Shown: positions 35,029 to 48,020, counted from the stretch's first letter. The stretch is DNA of 64,000 nt from JAFGRR01 sp964563855 (GCA_964563855.1 CAZLYU010000014.1:1-64000), one strand, 5' to 3'. The notes: generated from the letters alone by a model not told the origin. Numbers and translations are program-made.

Positions 35029-35269
35029 GTGGTCGGTCCTCGCACGGGCGGACGCAATTCGGCGACTGGTTAGCTCGCATCCGAACCGCATTTCGGACGC
35101 GGCTGTGGTTGTCTAGAATCCATCGGCCAAAAGTTCGTGACGCTGGGGGACGAAAAGATGAGAATCTGAGAAGCGTTGGCCGCGCCCCCTAGGCTCGCGC
35201 AAGAAGGTGCGCGGAGCAGGCTGGGTCGGACCGATAGCCTGGCCTTTCACCCAAATGCGGGAGCATTGC

Positions 35270-37096
35270 ATGTGCGGCATTGTCGCGTACGTCGGACCTC
35301 GGGAAGCGACACCGATCCTCATCGAGGGTCTCAAGCGGCTCGAGTATCGTGGCTATGACTCGTCGGGCATTGCAGTGCTGCATGGCGGGGAGCTGCAGGT
35401 TAAGCGGGCCGTCGGCCGCATTTCGATGCTCGAGCAAAAGATTCGACAGGATCTGAACGGCGCGACGATCGGCATGTCGCACACGCGCTGGGCCACGCAC
35501 GGCGCCCCCACCGAGAACAACGCGCACCCCCATGCCGACGCGAGTGGGAAGCTGGCGCTGGTGCACAACGGCATCGTCGAAAATTACCGCGTGCTGAAGA
35601 CCTATCTCGAAGGCCAGGGCATCGAGATGGAGACCGAGACCGACACGGAAGTGCTCGCAAAGCTCATCGGGTTTCTCTATCGGGGCAAGCTGGAAGACGC
35701 GGTGCGGCAGGCGTTGCGAGAAGTGCGCGGCACGTTCGGCATCGCGGTGATGCACACCGACGAGCCCGACACGCTCGTCGCGGCCCGGCGCGGCAGTCCG
35801 CTGATCGTCGGCGTGGGCAAGGACGAGTATGTGGTCGCGTCAGACGCCGCGGCGATCGTGCAGCACACTTCGCAGGCGATCTACCTGGAAGACAACGAAG
35901 TGGCGATTGTCGGTCGTGGGGGCTTCCGGACGACGACGCTCGACGCCGCTCCGACGACGAAGATCGTCGAAGAAATCGAGATGACGCTGCAGGAGTTGGC
36001 GCTCGGCAGTCACGAACACTTCATGTCGAAAGAGATCTACGAGCAGCCCGAGGCGCTGAAGAACTGCCTCAGCGGGCGGCTTGATCTTGAAAACGGCCGT
36101 GTGCAACTGGGGGGCTTGCAGTCGGTGGCGCGCGACCTCACGAAAGCGCGGCGCGTCATTCTGACGGCGTGCGGGACGGCGTGGCACGCGTGTCTGATCG
36201 GCGAGTATCTGATTGAAGAATTTGCGCGCATTCCGTGCGAGGTGGAGTACGCCAGCGAGTTTCGCTATCGCAATCCGGTGGTGGAAGACGGGACGGTGGT
36301 GATCGCGTTGTCGCAGTCGGGCGAAACGGCTGACACGCTGGCGGCATTGCGGGAGGCGAAGGAGCGCGGCGCACTGGCGCTCGGCATTGTGAACGCGGTT
36401 GGCTCGACGATCGCCCGCGAGACGGACGCCGGCGTGTATCTGCACGTCGGACCTGAGATCGGCGTGGCGTCGACCAAGGCGTTCGTCGGTCAGGTGACAG
36501 TGCTTTCGATGATCGCGTGCATGATGGGCCGCAGTCGACACCTCTCGCAGTGGGACAGTCATCAGCACCTCGAGCAACTCGCCAAGCTACCGCAGTATCT
36601 GCAGCAGACCCTGGACCTGAGCGGCGAAGCGCGCACGATCGCGGAGGCGTACGTCGACCAGCCGAACTGGCTCTACCTTGGTCGTGGTCTGCTGTATCCG
36701 ATTGCGCTGGAAGGCGCCCTGAAGCTCAAGGAAATCAGCTACATTCACGCGGAGGGGTTGCCGGCCGCGGAAATGAAGCACGGCCCGATCGCGCTGATCC
36801 ACGACGGGATGCCGGTGGTCGTGATCGCGCCGCAGGGCGTGTGGTATGACAAGATCATCAGCAATATTGAAGAGGTGCGCAGCCGCGGCGGGCACATCAT
36901 CGCGGTTGCGAGCGAGGGCGACGACCAGATCACGAAGCTCGCCGAGCACGTGATCCACGTGCCGAACGTGCCGAATCTGATCCAGCCGCTGCTGACGGTC
37001 GTGCCGCTGCAACTGATCGCGTATCACGCGGCGGTGCTGCGTGGGTGCGACGTTGACAAGCCGCGAAATCTGGCGAAGTCGGTGACGGTGGAGTAG
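35270..37096 (+). CDS. glmS: glutamine-fructose-6-phosphate aminotransferase
   Basis: GlmS makes glucosamine 6-phosphate, the first step to UDP-GlcNAc. The 608-residue protein starts MCGIVAYVG, so Cys2 becomes the N-terminal nucleophile after Met removal. The glutaminase half shows HTRWATHG and NGIVENY; the C-terminal half has two SIS domains (TACGTAWHACLIGEYLIEE, ALSQSGETADT, GRGLLYPIALEGALKLKEISYIHAEG) and ends in the conserved KSVTVE. ATG 35270 has GGGAG six bases upstream. I saw no glmS ribozyme core in the 241 bases upstream. A terminator follows. Confidence 0.97.
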   Translation: MCGIVAYVGPREATPILIEGLKRLEYRGYDSSGIAVLHGGELQVKRAVGRISMLEQKIRQDLNGATIGMSHTRWATHGAPTENNAHPHADASGKLALVHNGIVENYRVLKTYLEGQGIEMETETDTEVLAKLIGFLYRGKLEDAVRQALREVRGTFGIAVMHTDEPDTLVAARRGSPLIVGVGKDEYVVASDAAAIVQHTSQAIYLEDNEVAIVGRGGFRTTTLDAAPTTKIVEEIEMTLQELALGSHEHFMSKEIYEQPEALKNCLSGRLDLENGRVQLGGLQSVARDLTKARRVILTACGTAWHACLIGEYLIEEFARIPCEVEYASEFRYRNPVVEDGTVVIALSQSGETADTLAALREAKERGALALGIVNAVGSTIARETDAGVYLHVGPEIGVASTKAFVGQVTVLSMIACMMGRSRHLSQWDSHQHLEQLAKLPQYLQQTLDLSGEARTIAEAYVDQPNWLYLGRGLLYPIALEGALKLKEISYIHAEGLPAAEMKHGPIALIHDGMPVVVIAPQGVWYDKIISNIEEVRSRGGHIIAVASEGDDQITKLAEHVIHVPNVPNLIQPLLTVVPLQLIAYHAAVLRGCDVDKPRNLAKSVTVE

Positions 37097-37102
37097 GCGA
37101 TC

Positions 37103-37132
37103 GCCAGCGGCGTTGCTTGCCGCTGGCTGTTT
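37103..37132 (+). terminator. rho-independent terminator of glmS
   Basis: A perfect 9-base stem GCCAGCGGC/GCCGCTGGC with a seven-base loop, followed by TGTTT, begins six bases after the glmS stop. It separates glmS from the RND operon. Confidence 0.75.
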
Positions 37133-37195
37133 CCGGTGGTTAAATGCCTCACCATCAGCGGAAGCTGACGGGCATCACCACGGAGACAGATCCCC

Positions 37196-38440
37196 ATGCT
37201 GATCGAAAACGCGGCTGCCGGCCGCTCGCGCTGCGCCCGCAACTGGGTGTTGATCTTTGGTCTGACGGCGATTGTGGTAGCCGGTTGTCGACAGGCCAAC
37301 ACGTTCGGCCCGCCCCCCCCGCCGCCGGTTACGGTGGCGGTCCCATTGCAACAAGACGTGACGACGTTCTTCGAGATCACGGGGCGCACGGCGCCGACGG
37401 ATTTTGTCGAGGTGCGGGCGCGTGTTCGCGGCTTCCTGGAGAAGGTGCACTTCGAAGAAGGTGAGGCTGTCGACCAGGGCGAGACGCTGTTCACGATCGA
37501 GAAGGACGAGTACGAGGCGGCGCTCGCAGCAGCCGAGGCGCGGGTCGCGCAGGGTGAGGCTGAGCAGGAGCGCGCGCAGGCCGAGTTCGATCGCGTTTCG
37601 GGACTGATGGATCAAGAGATCGCGACGGATCGCGAATTGATCCAAGCGCGGGCCGACCTCAATCGCGCGATGGCGAACGTTCGCGCCGCTCAAGCGGACG
37701 TGACCAGCGCGGAACTCAACCTGCGCTACACCACCATCAAGGCGCCGATCGCGGGACAGATCAGCCGCGCGCTGGTGGACGTCGGCAACCTGGTGGGTCA
37801 GGGCGAGCCGACGGTGCTGGCGACCATCGTGCCGTGGGATCCGATTCACGTTTATGTTTCGGTCGGCGAGCGCGATGTGCTCAACTGGCGTCGTCGCATC
37901 GCAGAGGGCACGGCGCAGGAAGACATTCCGCTGCTGCTGCGTCTGGCGGATGGGTCGAGTTATCCGAAGGTCGGCAGCATCGACTACGTGGACAATCGCG
38001 TGGATCCCGAAACCGGCACGCTGGTGGTGCGTGCGGTCTTCGACAACGCCGAGCGCTTGCTGGTTCCCGGTATTTTCGTACGGGTGCGCGTGCCCCGTCC
38101 AGACGCCGACGCGTTGCTCGTGCCCGACAGCGCGCTGCAGCGTGACCGTGTGGGTCACTTCCTCATGTTTCTGCCGGATGGTGAGAACACGGCGCGGCGC
38201 GCGGACGTTGAACTGGGTGAGCGCATCGAGACGTATCGCGAGGTCACGCCGCTGCCTGCGGCGGATGCGGACGCGGCGTTCACGGGTGCGGAGCGGGTGA
38301 TCGTGAGTGGGTTGCAGCGGGTTCGCCCGGGGTCGGAGGTTAACCCGACGTTGACCACGCTCGCGCCGGTCGACTCGCCGTTTGAGCAGCTCATGCCCAC
38401 GACGGCGCCGAGCGACAACGCGACGGCGCAGGCGGAGTAG
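37196..38440 (+). CDS. RND periplasmic adaptor lipoprotein (AcrA-type)
   Basis: This 414-residue membrane-fusion lipoprotein has the lipobox VVAGC with Cys31. After a Pro-rich linker (FGPPPPPPVTVAVPLQ) it shows the AcrA/MexA order: lipoyl half (VRARVRGFLEKVHFEEGEAVDQGE), helical hairpin (about 105-165), lipoyl half (IKAPIAGQISRALVDVGNLVG), beta-barrel and membrane-proximal domain with ALQRDRVGHFLMFL. It is two bases upstream of its pump, so the pair is one transcript. No outer-membrane factor follows. Confidence 0.93.
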   Translation: MLIENAAAGRSRCARNWVLIFGLTAIVVAGCRQANTFGPPPPPPVTVAVPLQQDVTTFFEITGRTAPTDFVEVRARVRGFLEKVHFEEGEAVDQGETLFTIEKDEYEAALAAAEARVAQGEAEQERAQAEFDRVSGLMDQEIATDRELIQARADLNRAMANVRAAQADVTSAELNLRYTTIKAPIAGQISRALVDVGNLVGQGEPTVLATIVPWDPIHVYVSVGERDVLNWRRRIAEGTAQEDIPLLLRLADGSSYPKVGSIDYVDNRVDPETGTLVVRAVFDNAERLLVPGIFVRVRVPRPDADALLVPDSALQRDRVGHFLMFLPDGENTARRADVELGERIETYREVTPLPAADADAAFTGAERVIVSGLQRVRPGSEVNPTLTTLAPVDSPFEQLMPTTAPSDNATAQAE

Positions 38441-38442
38441 GC

Positions 38443-41400
38443 ATGTTTAGCCACTTTTTCATTCGCCGACCGATCTTCGCCAGCGTGTTGTCGATCGTCA
38501 TCGTGATTCTCGGGGGCGTCGCGGTGACGGTGCTGCCGATCGCGCGTTACCCGGAGATCGCCCCACCGACGGTGCAGGTCACGGCGCTATACCCGGGGGC
38601 CGCTCCGCAGGTCATCGCCGAGACCGTCGCCACGCCGATCGAGCAGGAAGTCAACGGCGTGGAAGGCATGCTCTACATGACGAGCACGAGTTCCGCGGAT
38701 GGCACGATGACGCTGACGGTAACGTTCGGCGCGGGCGTCGACCTCGACATGGCGAACGTGCTGGTGCAGAACCGCGTCTCGCTGGCGGAGCCGAAGCTGC
38801 CGGAAGAGGTGCGGCGGCTGGGCGTGACGGTGAAGAAGCGCTCGTCAGACATTCTGGTGCTGGTGAATCTCGACAACGAGCCGGGGACGGGGGAGCGCTA
38901 CGACGAGGCGTTTCTGAATGATTACGCCGCGTCGCAGATCCGCGATGAACTGACGCGCATCTCCGGCGTCGGCGATGTGACGCTGTTTGGCGCGAAGTAT
39001 GCGATGCGCGTCTGGCTGGATCCGGATCGATTGCGCGGCTTCAACCTCTCGACGAACGATGTGGTCGCGGCGATTCGCGAGCAGAACGTCCAGGTGGCGT
39101 CGGGCAAGATCGGTGAGTCGCCCGCCCCGGAGACACAATCGTTTGAGTACATCGTCACGACGAAGGGGCGGCTCAGCGAGATTGACGAATTTTCACAGCT
39201 CGTCATCAAGGTTGGCGAGCAGGGTCGGCTGGTTCGTCTGGCGGACGTGGCGCGGGTTGAGCTCGGGCAGGAAAACTACGGCGTCACGACGCGGTTTGAT
39301 GGCCGCGAGACGGCGACGTTCGCGGTCTATCAGCTTCCCGGTTCGAACGCGGTCGAGACAGCCAATCGCGTGAAGGCCAAGCTCGACGAGCTGTCGCGGT
39401 CGTTTCCGCCTGGCGTGCGTCACGTGATCTCTTACGACGGGACGGCGGTGATCGTCGCTTCTCTGGAAGAAGTGATGATCACCTTGTTCATCACCTTGGT
39501 GATCGTTGTCGCGACGGTCTACGTGTTTTTGCAAGACCTGCGTGCGACGGTCATTCCGGCCGTCACGATTCCGGTTTCGCTGATCGGCACGTTCGCCGTG
39601 ATGTTGGTGCTGGGTTATTCGCTGAACATCCTGACGCTCTTCGGGCTGGTGCTGGTGATCGGCATTGTGGTCGACGACGCGATCGTCGTGGTCGAGAACG
39701 TGTCGCGTCTGATGAGCGAAGGCAAGAGCCGCGTGGAAGCCGCGAAGCAATCGATGATCGAGGTGAGCGGTCCGGTGGTCGCGACGACGCTGGTCTTGCT
39801 GGCCGTGTTTGTACCCACGATCTTTATGGGCGGCATCGTGGGTGAACTGTTTCGGCAATTCGCGGTGACGATTTCCATCGCGACGGTGTTCAGCAGCCTC
39901 AACGCGCTGACGCTGAGTCCGGCGCTGTGCGCGGTTGTGCTGCGCCCGCCGGCCGAGCGTCAACCGGCGCCGTTTCGCTTGTTCAACTGGCTGCTTAGCG
40001 GCGCGACACGGCTGTACGGCGCGGTTACGGGCGGCGTGATTCGCGGCGCGGCGCTTTCGTTGTTGGTGTTCTTCGCGGTCGTCGGGCTGGCGCTCTGGCA
40101 GTTCGTGGGTATCCCGTCCGGCTTCGTGCCGCAGGAAGATGAAGGCTACTTCATCATCAGCGCGCAGTTGCCCGACGCCGCTACGCTGGCGCGGACGGAA
40201 GCCGTGGCGGGCCGGATTACCGAGATCGTGAGCGAGCAGGAAGGCGTCGATCGGGTGGTGATGGTCAACGGCTACTCGTTTCTGGACGGGACGCGCTCGT
40301 CGAACACCGCGGGGGCGGTGGTGACGCTGACGCCGTGGGACGAGCGACCCGATCGCAGACAATCGCTGCGCGCGATTGTGGGACAGCTCAATCGCAAGTT
40401 CTATGGAATTCAAGACGCGTTCGTGATTGCGTTCGCCCCCCCGTCGCTGCCGGGCATCGGCTTCGCGAACGGTTTAACGATGCAGCTGCAAGACCGCGGC
40501 GATCAGGGCTTGCAGGCGCTGCAAGACGCGGCGACTCGGTTCTCCGCGACCGCGAACGAGCAGGCGGCGTTCACGAACTTTCTGACGACCTTTCGGGCGA
40601 ACGTGCCGCAACTGTATCTGGATCTCGACCGGGAGCAGGCCAAGTCGCTCGGGCTGTCGCTGGGAAGCGTGTTTGACGCGCTCAGTGCATACCTCGGCTC
40701 GGTCTATATCAACGACTTCACGCGTTTTGGGCGCATCTACCAGGTGCGGGCCCAGGCCGAGGGCGTCGCGCGGGCCACGCCGGACGATATCACGTCGCTC
40801 GAGATTCGCGCGACCAACGGCGAGATGATCCCGCTGAGCACGCTGATCGCGGTGGAGGAGGACTTTGGTCCGACGAGTGTTACGCGCTTCAATCTGTACC
40901 CCGCGGCGCGCGTGAACGGGCAGACCACGCCGGGCTTCAGCACCGGGGACGGTATGCAGCTCGTTCGGCAACTTGGCGCTCAGACGCTGCCCGAGTCGAT
41001 GTCGATCGCTTGGACGGATGTTTCGTATCAGGAGGCCGCTGCGCAGGGCGCCGCGGGAGCGACGTTTATCTTCTCGATCATTCTGGTGTATCTCGTGCTC
41101 GCGGCGCAGTACGAGAGTTGGACGATTCCGTTCGCGGTGGTCGGCACCGTTCCGGCCGCCCTGCTCGGCGCGGTGATCGGCGTTCTGCTGAGGGGGTTCG
41201 ACAACAACGTTTACACGCAGATTGGCGTGGTGCTGCTGATCGGATTGTCGGCGAAAACCGCGATTCTGATCGTCGAGTTCGCGAAGACGCAGCGTGAGTC
41301 GGGCCTTTCATTACGCGACGCCGCGGTCAGCGCTGGCAAGCTTCGCTTTCGCGCCGTGCTGATGACGGCGTTCTCGTTCATTCTGGGTGTGATTCCGCTG

Positions 41401-41583
41401 GCGGTGGCGACCGGGGCCGGTGCGGCGAGTCGGCAGGTGTTGGGCACGGTGGTGCTGGTGGGGATGCTGGCCGCGACCGTGCTCGGCGTGCTGGCTGCGC
41501 CGCTGCTGTTCTACGTCATTCAAGGTCTCGCCGAGCGGTTCTCGGGGCGGAAATCGACGGACGGACAGCAGACGTCGGCTTAG
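38443..41583 (+). CDS. RND efflux permease, AcrB-type HAE1
   Basis: This 1046-residue proton-driven tripartite pump subunit begins with the family-typical FSHFFIRRPIFASVLSIVIV. TM4 carries the double Asp (GIVVDDAIVVVENVSRL) and TM10 the Lys (GLSAKTAILIVEFAKTQRE), so the AcrB proton relay is complete, unlike the pump at 10373-13777. The porter motifs EQEVNGVEGMLYM, the PSGFVPQEDEGYF segment and the C-terminal TM11-12 are all present at normal length. Such pumps export hydrophobic drugs, dyes and detergents; actual substrates are unknown. Confidence 0.96.
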   Translation: MFSHFFIRRPIFASVLSIVIVILGGVAVTVLPIARYPEIAPPTVQVTALYPGAAPQVIAETVATPIEQEVNGVEGMLYMTSTSSADGTMTLTVTFGAGVDLDMANVLVQNRVSLAEPKLPEEVRRLGVTVKKRSSDILVLVNLDNEPGTGERYDEAFLNDYAASQIRDELTRISGVGDVTLFGAKYAMRVWLDPDRLRGFNLSTNDVVAAIREQNVQVASGKIGESPAPETQSFEYIVTTKGRLSEIDEFSQLVIKVGEQGRLVRLADVARVELGQENYGVTTRFDGRETATFAVYQLPGSNAVETANRVKAKLDELSRSFPPGVRHVISYDGTAVIVASLEEVMITLFITLVIVVATVYVFLQDLRATVIPAVTIPVSLIGTFAVMLVLGYSLNILTLFGLVLVIGIVVDDAIVVVENVSRLMSEGKSRVEAAKQSMIEVSGPVVATTLVLLAVFVPTIFMGGIVGELFRQFAVTISIATVFSSLNALTLSPALCAVVLRPPAERQPAPFRLFNWLLSGATRLYGAVTGGVIRGAALSLLVFFAVVGLALWQFVGIPSGFVPQEDEGYFIISAQLPDAATLARTEAVAGRITEIVSEQEGVDRVVMVNGYSFLDGTRSSNTAGAVVTLTPWDERPDRRQSLRAIVGQLNRKFYGIQDAFVIAFAPPSLPGIGFANGLTMQLQDRGDQGLQALQDAATRFSATANEQAAFTNFLTTFRANVPQLYLDLDREQAKSLGLSLGSVFDALSAYLGSVYINDFTRFGRIYQVRAQAEGVARATPDDITSLEIRATNGEMIPLSTLIAVEEDFGPTSVTRFNLYPAARVNGQTTPGFSTGDGMQLVRQLGAQTLPESMSIAWTDVSYQEAAAQGAAGATFIFSIILVYLVLAAQYESWTIPFAVVGTVPAALLGAVIGVLLRGFDNNVYTQIGVVLLIGLSAKTAILIVEFAKTQRESGLSLRDAAVSAGKLRFRAVLMTAFSFILGVIPLAVATGAGAASRQVLGTVVLVGMLAATVLGVLAAPLLFYVIQGLAERFSGRKSTDGQQTSA

Positions 41584-41678
41584 TGTCTAGAGCTAGCGGG
41601 CGGGCGACACTCAGTGACGCCTTGACGCTACTCACTGGCGGCAAGCGGGCCCGGATGACTCCGGACCGGCGGTTTGGC

Positions 41679-41711
41679 GGCGGGCGCGAAGTCCCGCCGG
41701 TTGAAGCCGCT

Positions 41712-41717
<6 letters not shown>
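41679..41717. terminator. weak hairpins between convergent pump and pyrophosphatase genes
   Basis: GGCGGG/CCCGCC (41679-41698) is followed directly by GGTTGAAG-CCG-CTTCAACC (41699-41717), the latter overlapping the pyrophosphatase stop. Neither has a T tract. They could act as a shared two-way terminator. Confidence 0.3.
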
Positions 41718-44510
<2,793 letters not shown>

Positions 44511-44577
44511 CGGGTCTCCCCTTGGGTGGAGTTCAAAGGCCGCTGCTCGCTCCGGCCCGCGCCGGAACGGTGGCCGC

Positions 44578-44605
44578 ACTGTAGTCAAAAATCGGAGTTC
44601 GGCAA
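44578..44605 (-). promoter_or_regulatory. candidate sigma70 promoter of hppA
   Basis: On the minus strand TTGCCG (44605-44600), a 16-base spacer and TACAGT (44583-44578) lie about 68 bases upstream of the hppA start codon. The spacer includes a short A/T run, rare in this GC-rich window. Confidence 0.45.
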
Positions 44606-44790
44606 GTGGATTACACCGAGCGTGTGCTTCGTCCGTGGGCGACCCCGGCGCGAACGCCCAGGTCGGCTCGCCGCTCGCATTGCATGACCCCCATGCGCCC
44701 GGCTTGACCTCAGTCGAACGCGACTGAGCAGCCGTTGACACAGCCGTGGCCCGTGGCCGGGTTGCGCATGATCTGGTCAGCCGCGAGCTA

Positions 44791-45438
44791 CTAGTCGCCG
44801 GCGTTCTCGTCGGCGCGTACGGCGTAGTTCAATCCGCTGACGTCGGCCGCCAGCACCGTGCGGCCGCCGCGGACGTAGGCGATGTCGGCGTAGGTTACGC
44901 CGTCGGGCAGGTAGGTTCCGCTGGTGAAGGCGCCTTGCAGCAGCAGGCCGCCGTTGGCCTCGCGGACGGTGTCGAGGCGGATGGGCCAGTCGCTTCCCAT
45001 GGGGGTGCCGACCGTGCTGACGAGACCGACGACAAAGCCGGCGTCGAAGTCGGGAGGGGTGCGGTTGGCGAGCGGTCGCGCTTGGCCGCGTTGCAGCGCC
45101 TCCCATGTGGCGTCGTCGCGAATCTCGATGACGCCGAGTCGGGGTCCGAGCGGCCGATAAGCCGTGCCAAGGGCTTGCACGTCGGCGATGACGAGCGCGT
45201 CGCGTCGGGTGAGCGGAAGCGGCGCGCCGCGGCGCAATTCCGACAGCGTGACGATTGGGGCTGGGCGAGGCCCCTCGCACGAACTGACACAGATCAAGAG
45301 CAGCGCTGCCCACTGCCAGCCCGACGCCCGGAGCCAGCGGCGAATCGCGGCGGGCGGGCGCGGCTTGCTCCGGTCGGGGCGCGGTCGTACGCTCTGAGGG
45401 CAAATGATGCGCGAAAAACGCTTTGGGTCCGCATTCAT
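44791..45438 (-). CDS. hypothetical lipoprotein
   Basis: This 215-residue protein has a long basic N-terminus, a hydrophobic stretch (WQWAALLLICVSSC) and a plausible lipobox ending at Cys54. The 40-residue n-region is longer than normal, so the true start may lie downstream at a codon I could not identify. The mature part has a mixed alpha/beta composition, with TRRDALVIADVQALGTAY and FDAGFVVGLVSTVGTPMGSDWPIRL. No family recognised. It is divergent from ald, 54 bases apart, and co-oriented with hppA 280 bases downstream. That 280-base gap holds only the hppA promoter candidate. Confidence 0.65.
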   Translation of the reverse strand: MNADPKRFSRIICPQSVRPRPDRSKPRPPAAIRRWLRASGWQWAALLLICVSSCEGPRPAPIVTLSELRRGAPLPLTRRDALVIADVQALGTAYRPLGPRLGVIEIRDDATWEALQRGQARPLANRTPPDFDAGFVVGLVSTVGTPMGSDWPIRLDTVREANGGLLLQGAFTSGTYLPDGVTYADIAYVRGGRTVLAADVSGLNYAVRADENAGD

Positions 45439-45492
45439 CGCTGGTTAGATCGGCCGGCGATCGCGGCAGCATTATTCGACCGAGGACTTGCG

Positions 45493-46593
45493 ATGATCAT
45501 TGGCGCACCGACAGAGGTGAAACCCGACGAGTATCGGGTCGCGATCGTTCCCGCGGGCGTCGAGCAGTTGAGGCGGCATCATCACGGGGTGCTGATTCAG
45601 CGCGGCGCGGGGGCGGGCTCGGGCATCGCGGATGAAGACTACGAAGCGTATGGCGCCGAGATCGTCGACACCGCGGAGGAGATCTGGGCGCGGGCTGACC
45701 TGGTCTGCAAGGTGAAAGAGCCGCTGGCGGAAGAGATCAAGCTCATTCGCAAAGACCAGGTGCTGTTCACCTACTTCCACTTTGCAGCGAGCCGTGAGCT
45801 GACCGAAGGCGTACTGAACAGCGGCGGGGTCGCGATCGCGTACGAAACGATCGAGGATCGACAAGGCCGGCTCCCGCTGCTGGCGCCGATGAGCGAAGTG
45901 GCGGGGAAGATGAGCGTGCAGGAAGGCGCCAAGTATCTCGAAAAGCCAATGGAAGGTCGCGGGATTCTGCTGGGGGGCATTCCGGGCGTCGAGCCGGCGA
46001 AGGTGCTGGTGCTGGGCGGCGGCATCGTGGGCACGTGCGCCGCGCGACTCGCGTCGGGGCTCGGCGCCGATGTCGTGATTCTCGACATCGATCTCTACCG
46101 CCTGCGATACCTCGACGAAATCATGCCCGACAACGTCGACACGGTGTACAGCACGCCCGAGTCGATTCGTCGACACCTGCAAGACAGCGATCTGGTGATC
46201 GGCGCGGTATTGATCCCTGGCGCCCGCTGCCCGACGCTGGTCCCACGCGACTATCTGCGGCTGATGCAGCCCGGATCGGTCATCGTGGATGTCGGCGTTG
46301 ATCAGGGCGGCTGCACCGAGACGACCAAACCCACCACGCACAGCGACCCGACGTACGTGATTGACGGGGTGGTGCACTATGGCGTCGCCAACATGCCCGG
46401 CGCGGTGGGCCGCACGAGCACGTTTGGTCTGACGAACGCGACGCTGACCTATCTGCTGAAGCTGGCGAACATGGGTTGGCGGGACGCGATCGACAGCGAC
46501 CCCGGGCTGAAAATGGGCGTCAATGTGTTAAATGGTCAGGTGACCTATCAGCCGGTCGCAGAAGCGTTCGACATGTCGTATACCACGTTGTAG
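45493..46593 (+). CDS. ald: alanine dehydrogenase
   Basis: This enzyme catalyses NAD-dependent interconversion of alanine and pyruvate plus ammonia. The 366-residue protein starts MIIGAPTEVKPDEYRVAIVP with the substrate-binding Arg, followed by KVKEPLAEE with the catalytic Lys, FTYFHFAASRELTE with the catalytic His, the Rossmann loop VLGGGIVGTCAARLASGLGA and the substrate loop YGVANMPGAVGRTST. ATG 45493 has CGAGGA upstream. The gene is alone on its transcript or leads the adaptor gene 53 bases downstream. Confidence 0.96.
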   Translation: MIIGAPTEVKPDEYRVAIVPAGVEQLRRHHHGVLIQRGAGAGSGIADEDYEAYGAEIVDTAEEIWARADLVCKVKEPLAEEIKLIRKDQVLFTYFHFAASRELTEGVLNSGGVAIAYETIEDRQGRLPLLAPMSEVAGKMSVQEGAKYLEKPMEGRGILLGGIPGVEPAKVLVLGGGIVGTCAARLASGLGADVVILDIDLYRLRYLDEIMPDNVDTVYSTPESIRRHLQDSDLVIGAVLIPGARCPTLVPRDYLRLMQPGSVIVDVGVDQGGCTETTKPTTHSDPTYVIDGVVHYGVANMPGAVGRTSTFGLTNATLTYLLKLANMGWRDAIDSDPGLKMGVNVLNGQVTYQPVAEAFDMSYTTL

Positions 46594-46646
46594 CGGCGGG
46601 CGCGACGCGGGGTTGTGCCACGCCGACGCGGTTCAGGTGATACAGC

Positions 46647-48020
46647 ATGACGAAGTGGCTCATTCTGCTGATCGTGGTGGTGGTGTTTGTTGGCGGTTGG
46701 TACTACGTCAGCAACAACGTGCGTTACACGCCGCCTTGGATGCAGCCGAAATTCGCCAAGATTTCAAAGGGGGACATCTCGGTGCCGATCTCGGCGACCG
46801 GGCTGATCGAGCCGTACCAGCGGATCGACGTGAAGAGCGAAGCGTCGGGCGAAGTGCTGGAAGTGCTCGTCGAAGAAGGCGATTGGGTGAGCGCGGGCGA
46901 CATTCTCGTGCAGATTCAGAAGGATGACGAACAGCGGGCCTTCGAGCGCGCGACGCAAGATCTCGCGCGGGCCAATGCGTTGCTGGCGCAGTCGAAGCTG
47001 GCGGTGGATCGCGCGATTCAGAACGAGGCGTCGGCCAAGGCGCGAGTCGCTGAATCCGAAGCGCAGGTCGCGATCGCGACCGAAAGCCTGCGCTATGTCG
47101 AAGATCGCGTCCGGCAGGAGATGGCGTCGGATTTCGAGACGGTGCAAGCGCGTTCGCAGGCGAAGATCGCTCAAGCGCAACTCGACGTGGCGAAGGCGGC
47201 GTACGCCACTTCGCAGATCGCCGTGAGCGACGCGCGTCACGCGGTGACGATTCAGGAGACCGCGGTGCAGATCGCGGGGAACAACCTTGGGGACGCGCAG
47301 GAGCGACTGGAAGAAACCACCGTGCGGGCGCCGAAGGACGGCGTCGTCGTTGACGTCAACGTGACCGAGGGGGCGGTGATTCAGTCGGCGACGGCGAACT
47401 TCACGGGCGGGACAACGCTCATGCAGTTGGCGGATGTCTCGCAACTGAAGGTGGTCACGCGCGTCGACGAGGCCGATTACGGCCGCATTCTCAACATCGC
47501 GCCGGACGACGCGCTGCCGCAGATGGAAGCGCTCGAGCGGGCGGCGGAGCAAGGCGCCGCGGAAATTGAATCGCGGGCGGGAACCGTGGAAATCACGGTG
47601 GACGCGTTTCCGGAGCTGATCTTTGAAGGGGTGATCGAGCGCGTGGAGCCGCAGGGGCAGCTCGCCGCCGGATCATCGGTCATTCAGTTTGACGTGCATG
47701 TGACGATTACCGACGAACGCCGGCGTCAGTTGCTGCTGGGGTCGCAAGCGCAGGTCGAGTTCACGGTCGACGTTGCGAAGGACGCCCTGCGGGCGCCGAC
47801 CGAGGCGGTCAAGAGTCACAATGATCAGCGTGGGGTTTGGGTTCGCGTTGATCCGGATCCGACGACGGATGAACAGTGGGGCAAGCGGTTTGTGGCGGTC
47901 GCGTTCGGCATTACCGACGGCGCTTACACCGAGATCGTGCGTGTGATGACTGACGACGCGACGATCGACGAAGGCGACGAGGTGTACACGAAGCTTCCGC
48001 GGACGCCGGATGATCGTTAG
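46647..48020 (+). CDS. MacA/HlyD-type ABC periplasmic adaptor
   Basis: This 457-residue protein has a single N-terminal membrane anchor (WLILLIVVVVFVGGWYYV), a lipoyl half (VKSEASGEVLEVLVEEGDWVSAGD), a long helical hairpin (about 90-230), a second lipoyl half (TVRAPKDGVVVDVNVTEG), a beta-barrel and a membrane-proximal domain. It matches adaptors of MacB-like exporters. A 30-residue Glu/Ala-rich insertion (ALPQMEALERAAEQG) lies in the beta-barrel region. The ATPase gene follows by about 80-115 bases. No permease or outer-membrane channel is nearby. Confidence 0.9.
   Translation: MTKWLILLIVVVVFVGGWYYVSNNVRYTPPWMQPKFAKISKGDISVPISATGLIEPYQRIDVKSEASGEVLEVLVEEGDWVSAGDILVQIQKDDEQRAFERATQDLARANALLAQSKLAVDRAIQNEASAKARVAESEAQVAIATESLRYVEDRVRQEMASDFETVQARSQAKIAQAQLDVAKAAYATSQIAVSDARHAVTIQETAVQIAGNNLGDAQERLEETTVRAPKDGVVVDVNVTEGAVIQSATANFTGGTTLMQLADVSQLKVVTRVDEADYGRILNIAPDDALPQMEALERAAEQGAAEIESRAGTVEITVDAFPELIFEGVIERVEPQGQLAAGSSVIQFDVHVTITDERRRQLLLGSQAQVEFTVDVAKDALRAPTEAVKSHNDQRGVWVRVDPDPTTDEQWGKRFVAVAFGITDGAYTEIVRVMTDDATIDEGDEVYTKLPRTPDDR

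Noticed and set aside
35029..35269. glmS ribozyme upstream of glmS
   Set aside because: I looked for the conserved core next to the start and did not find it; an ordinary GGGAG ribosome site is present.
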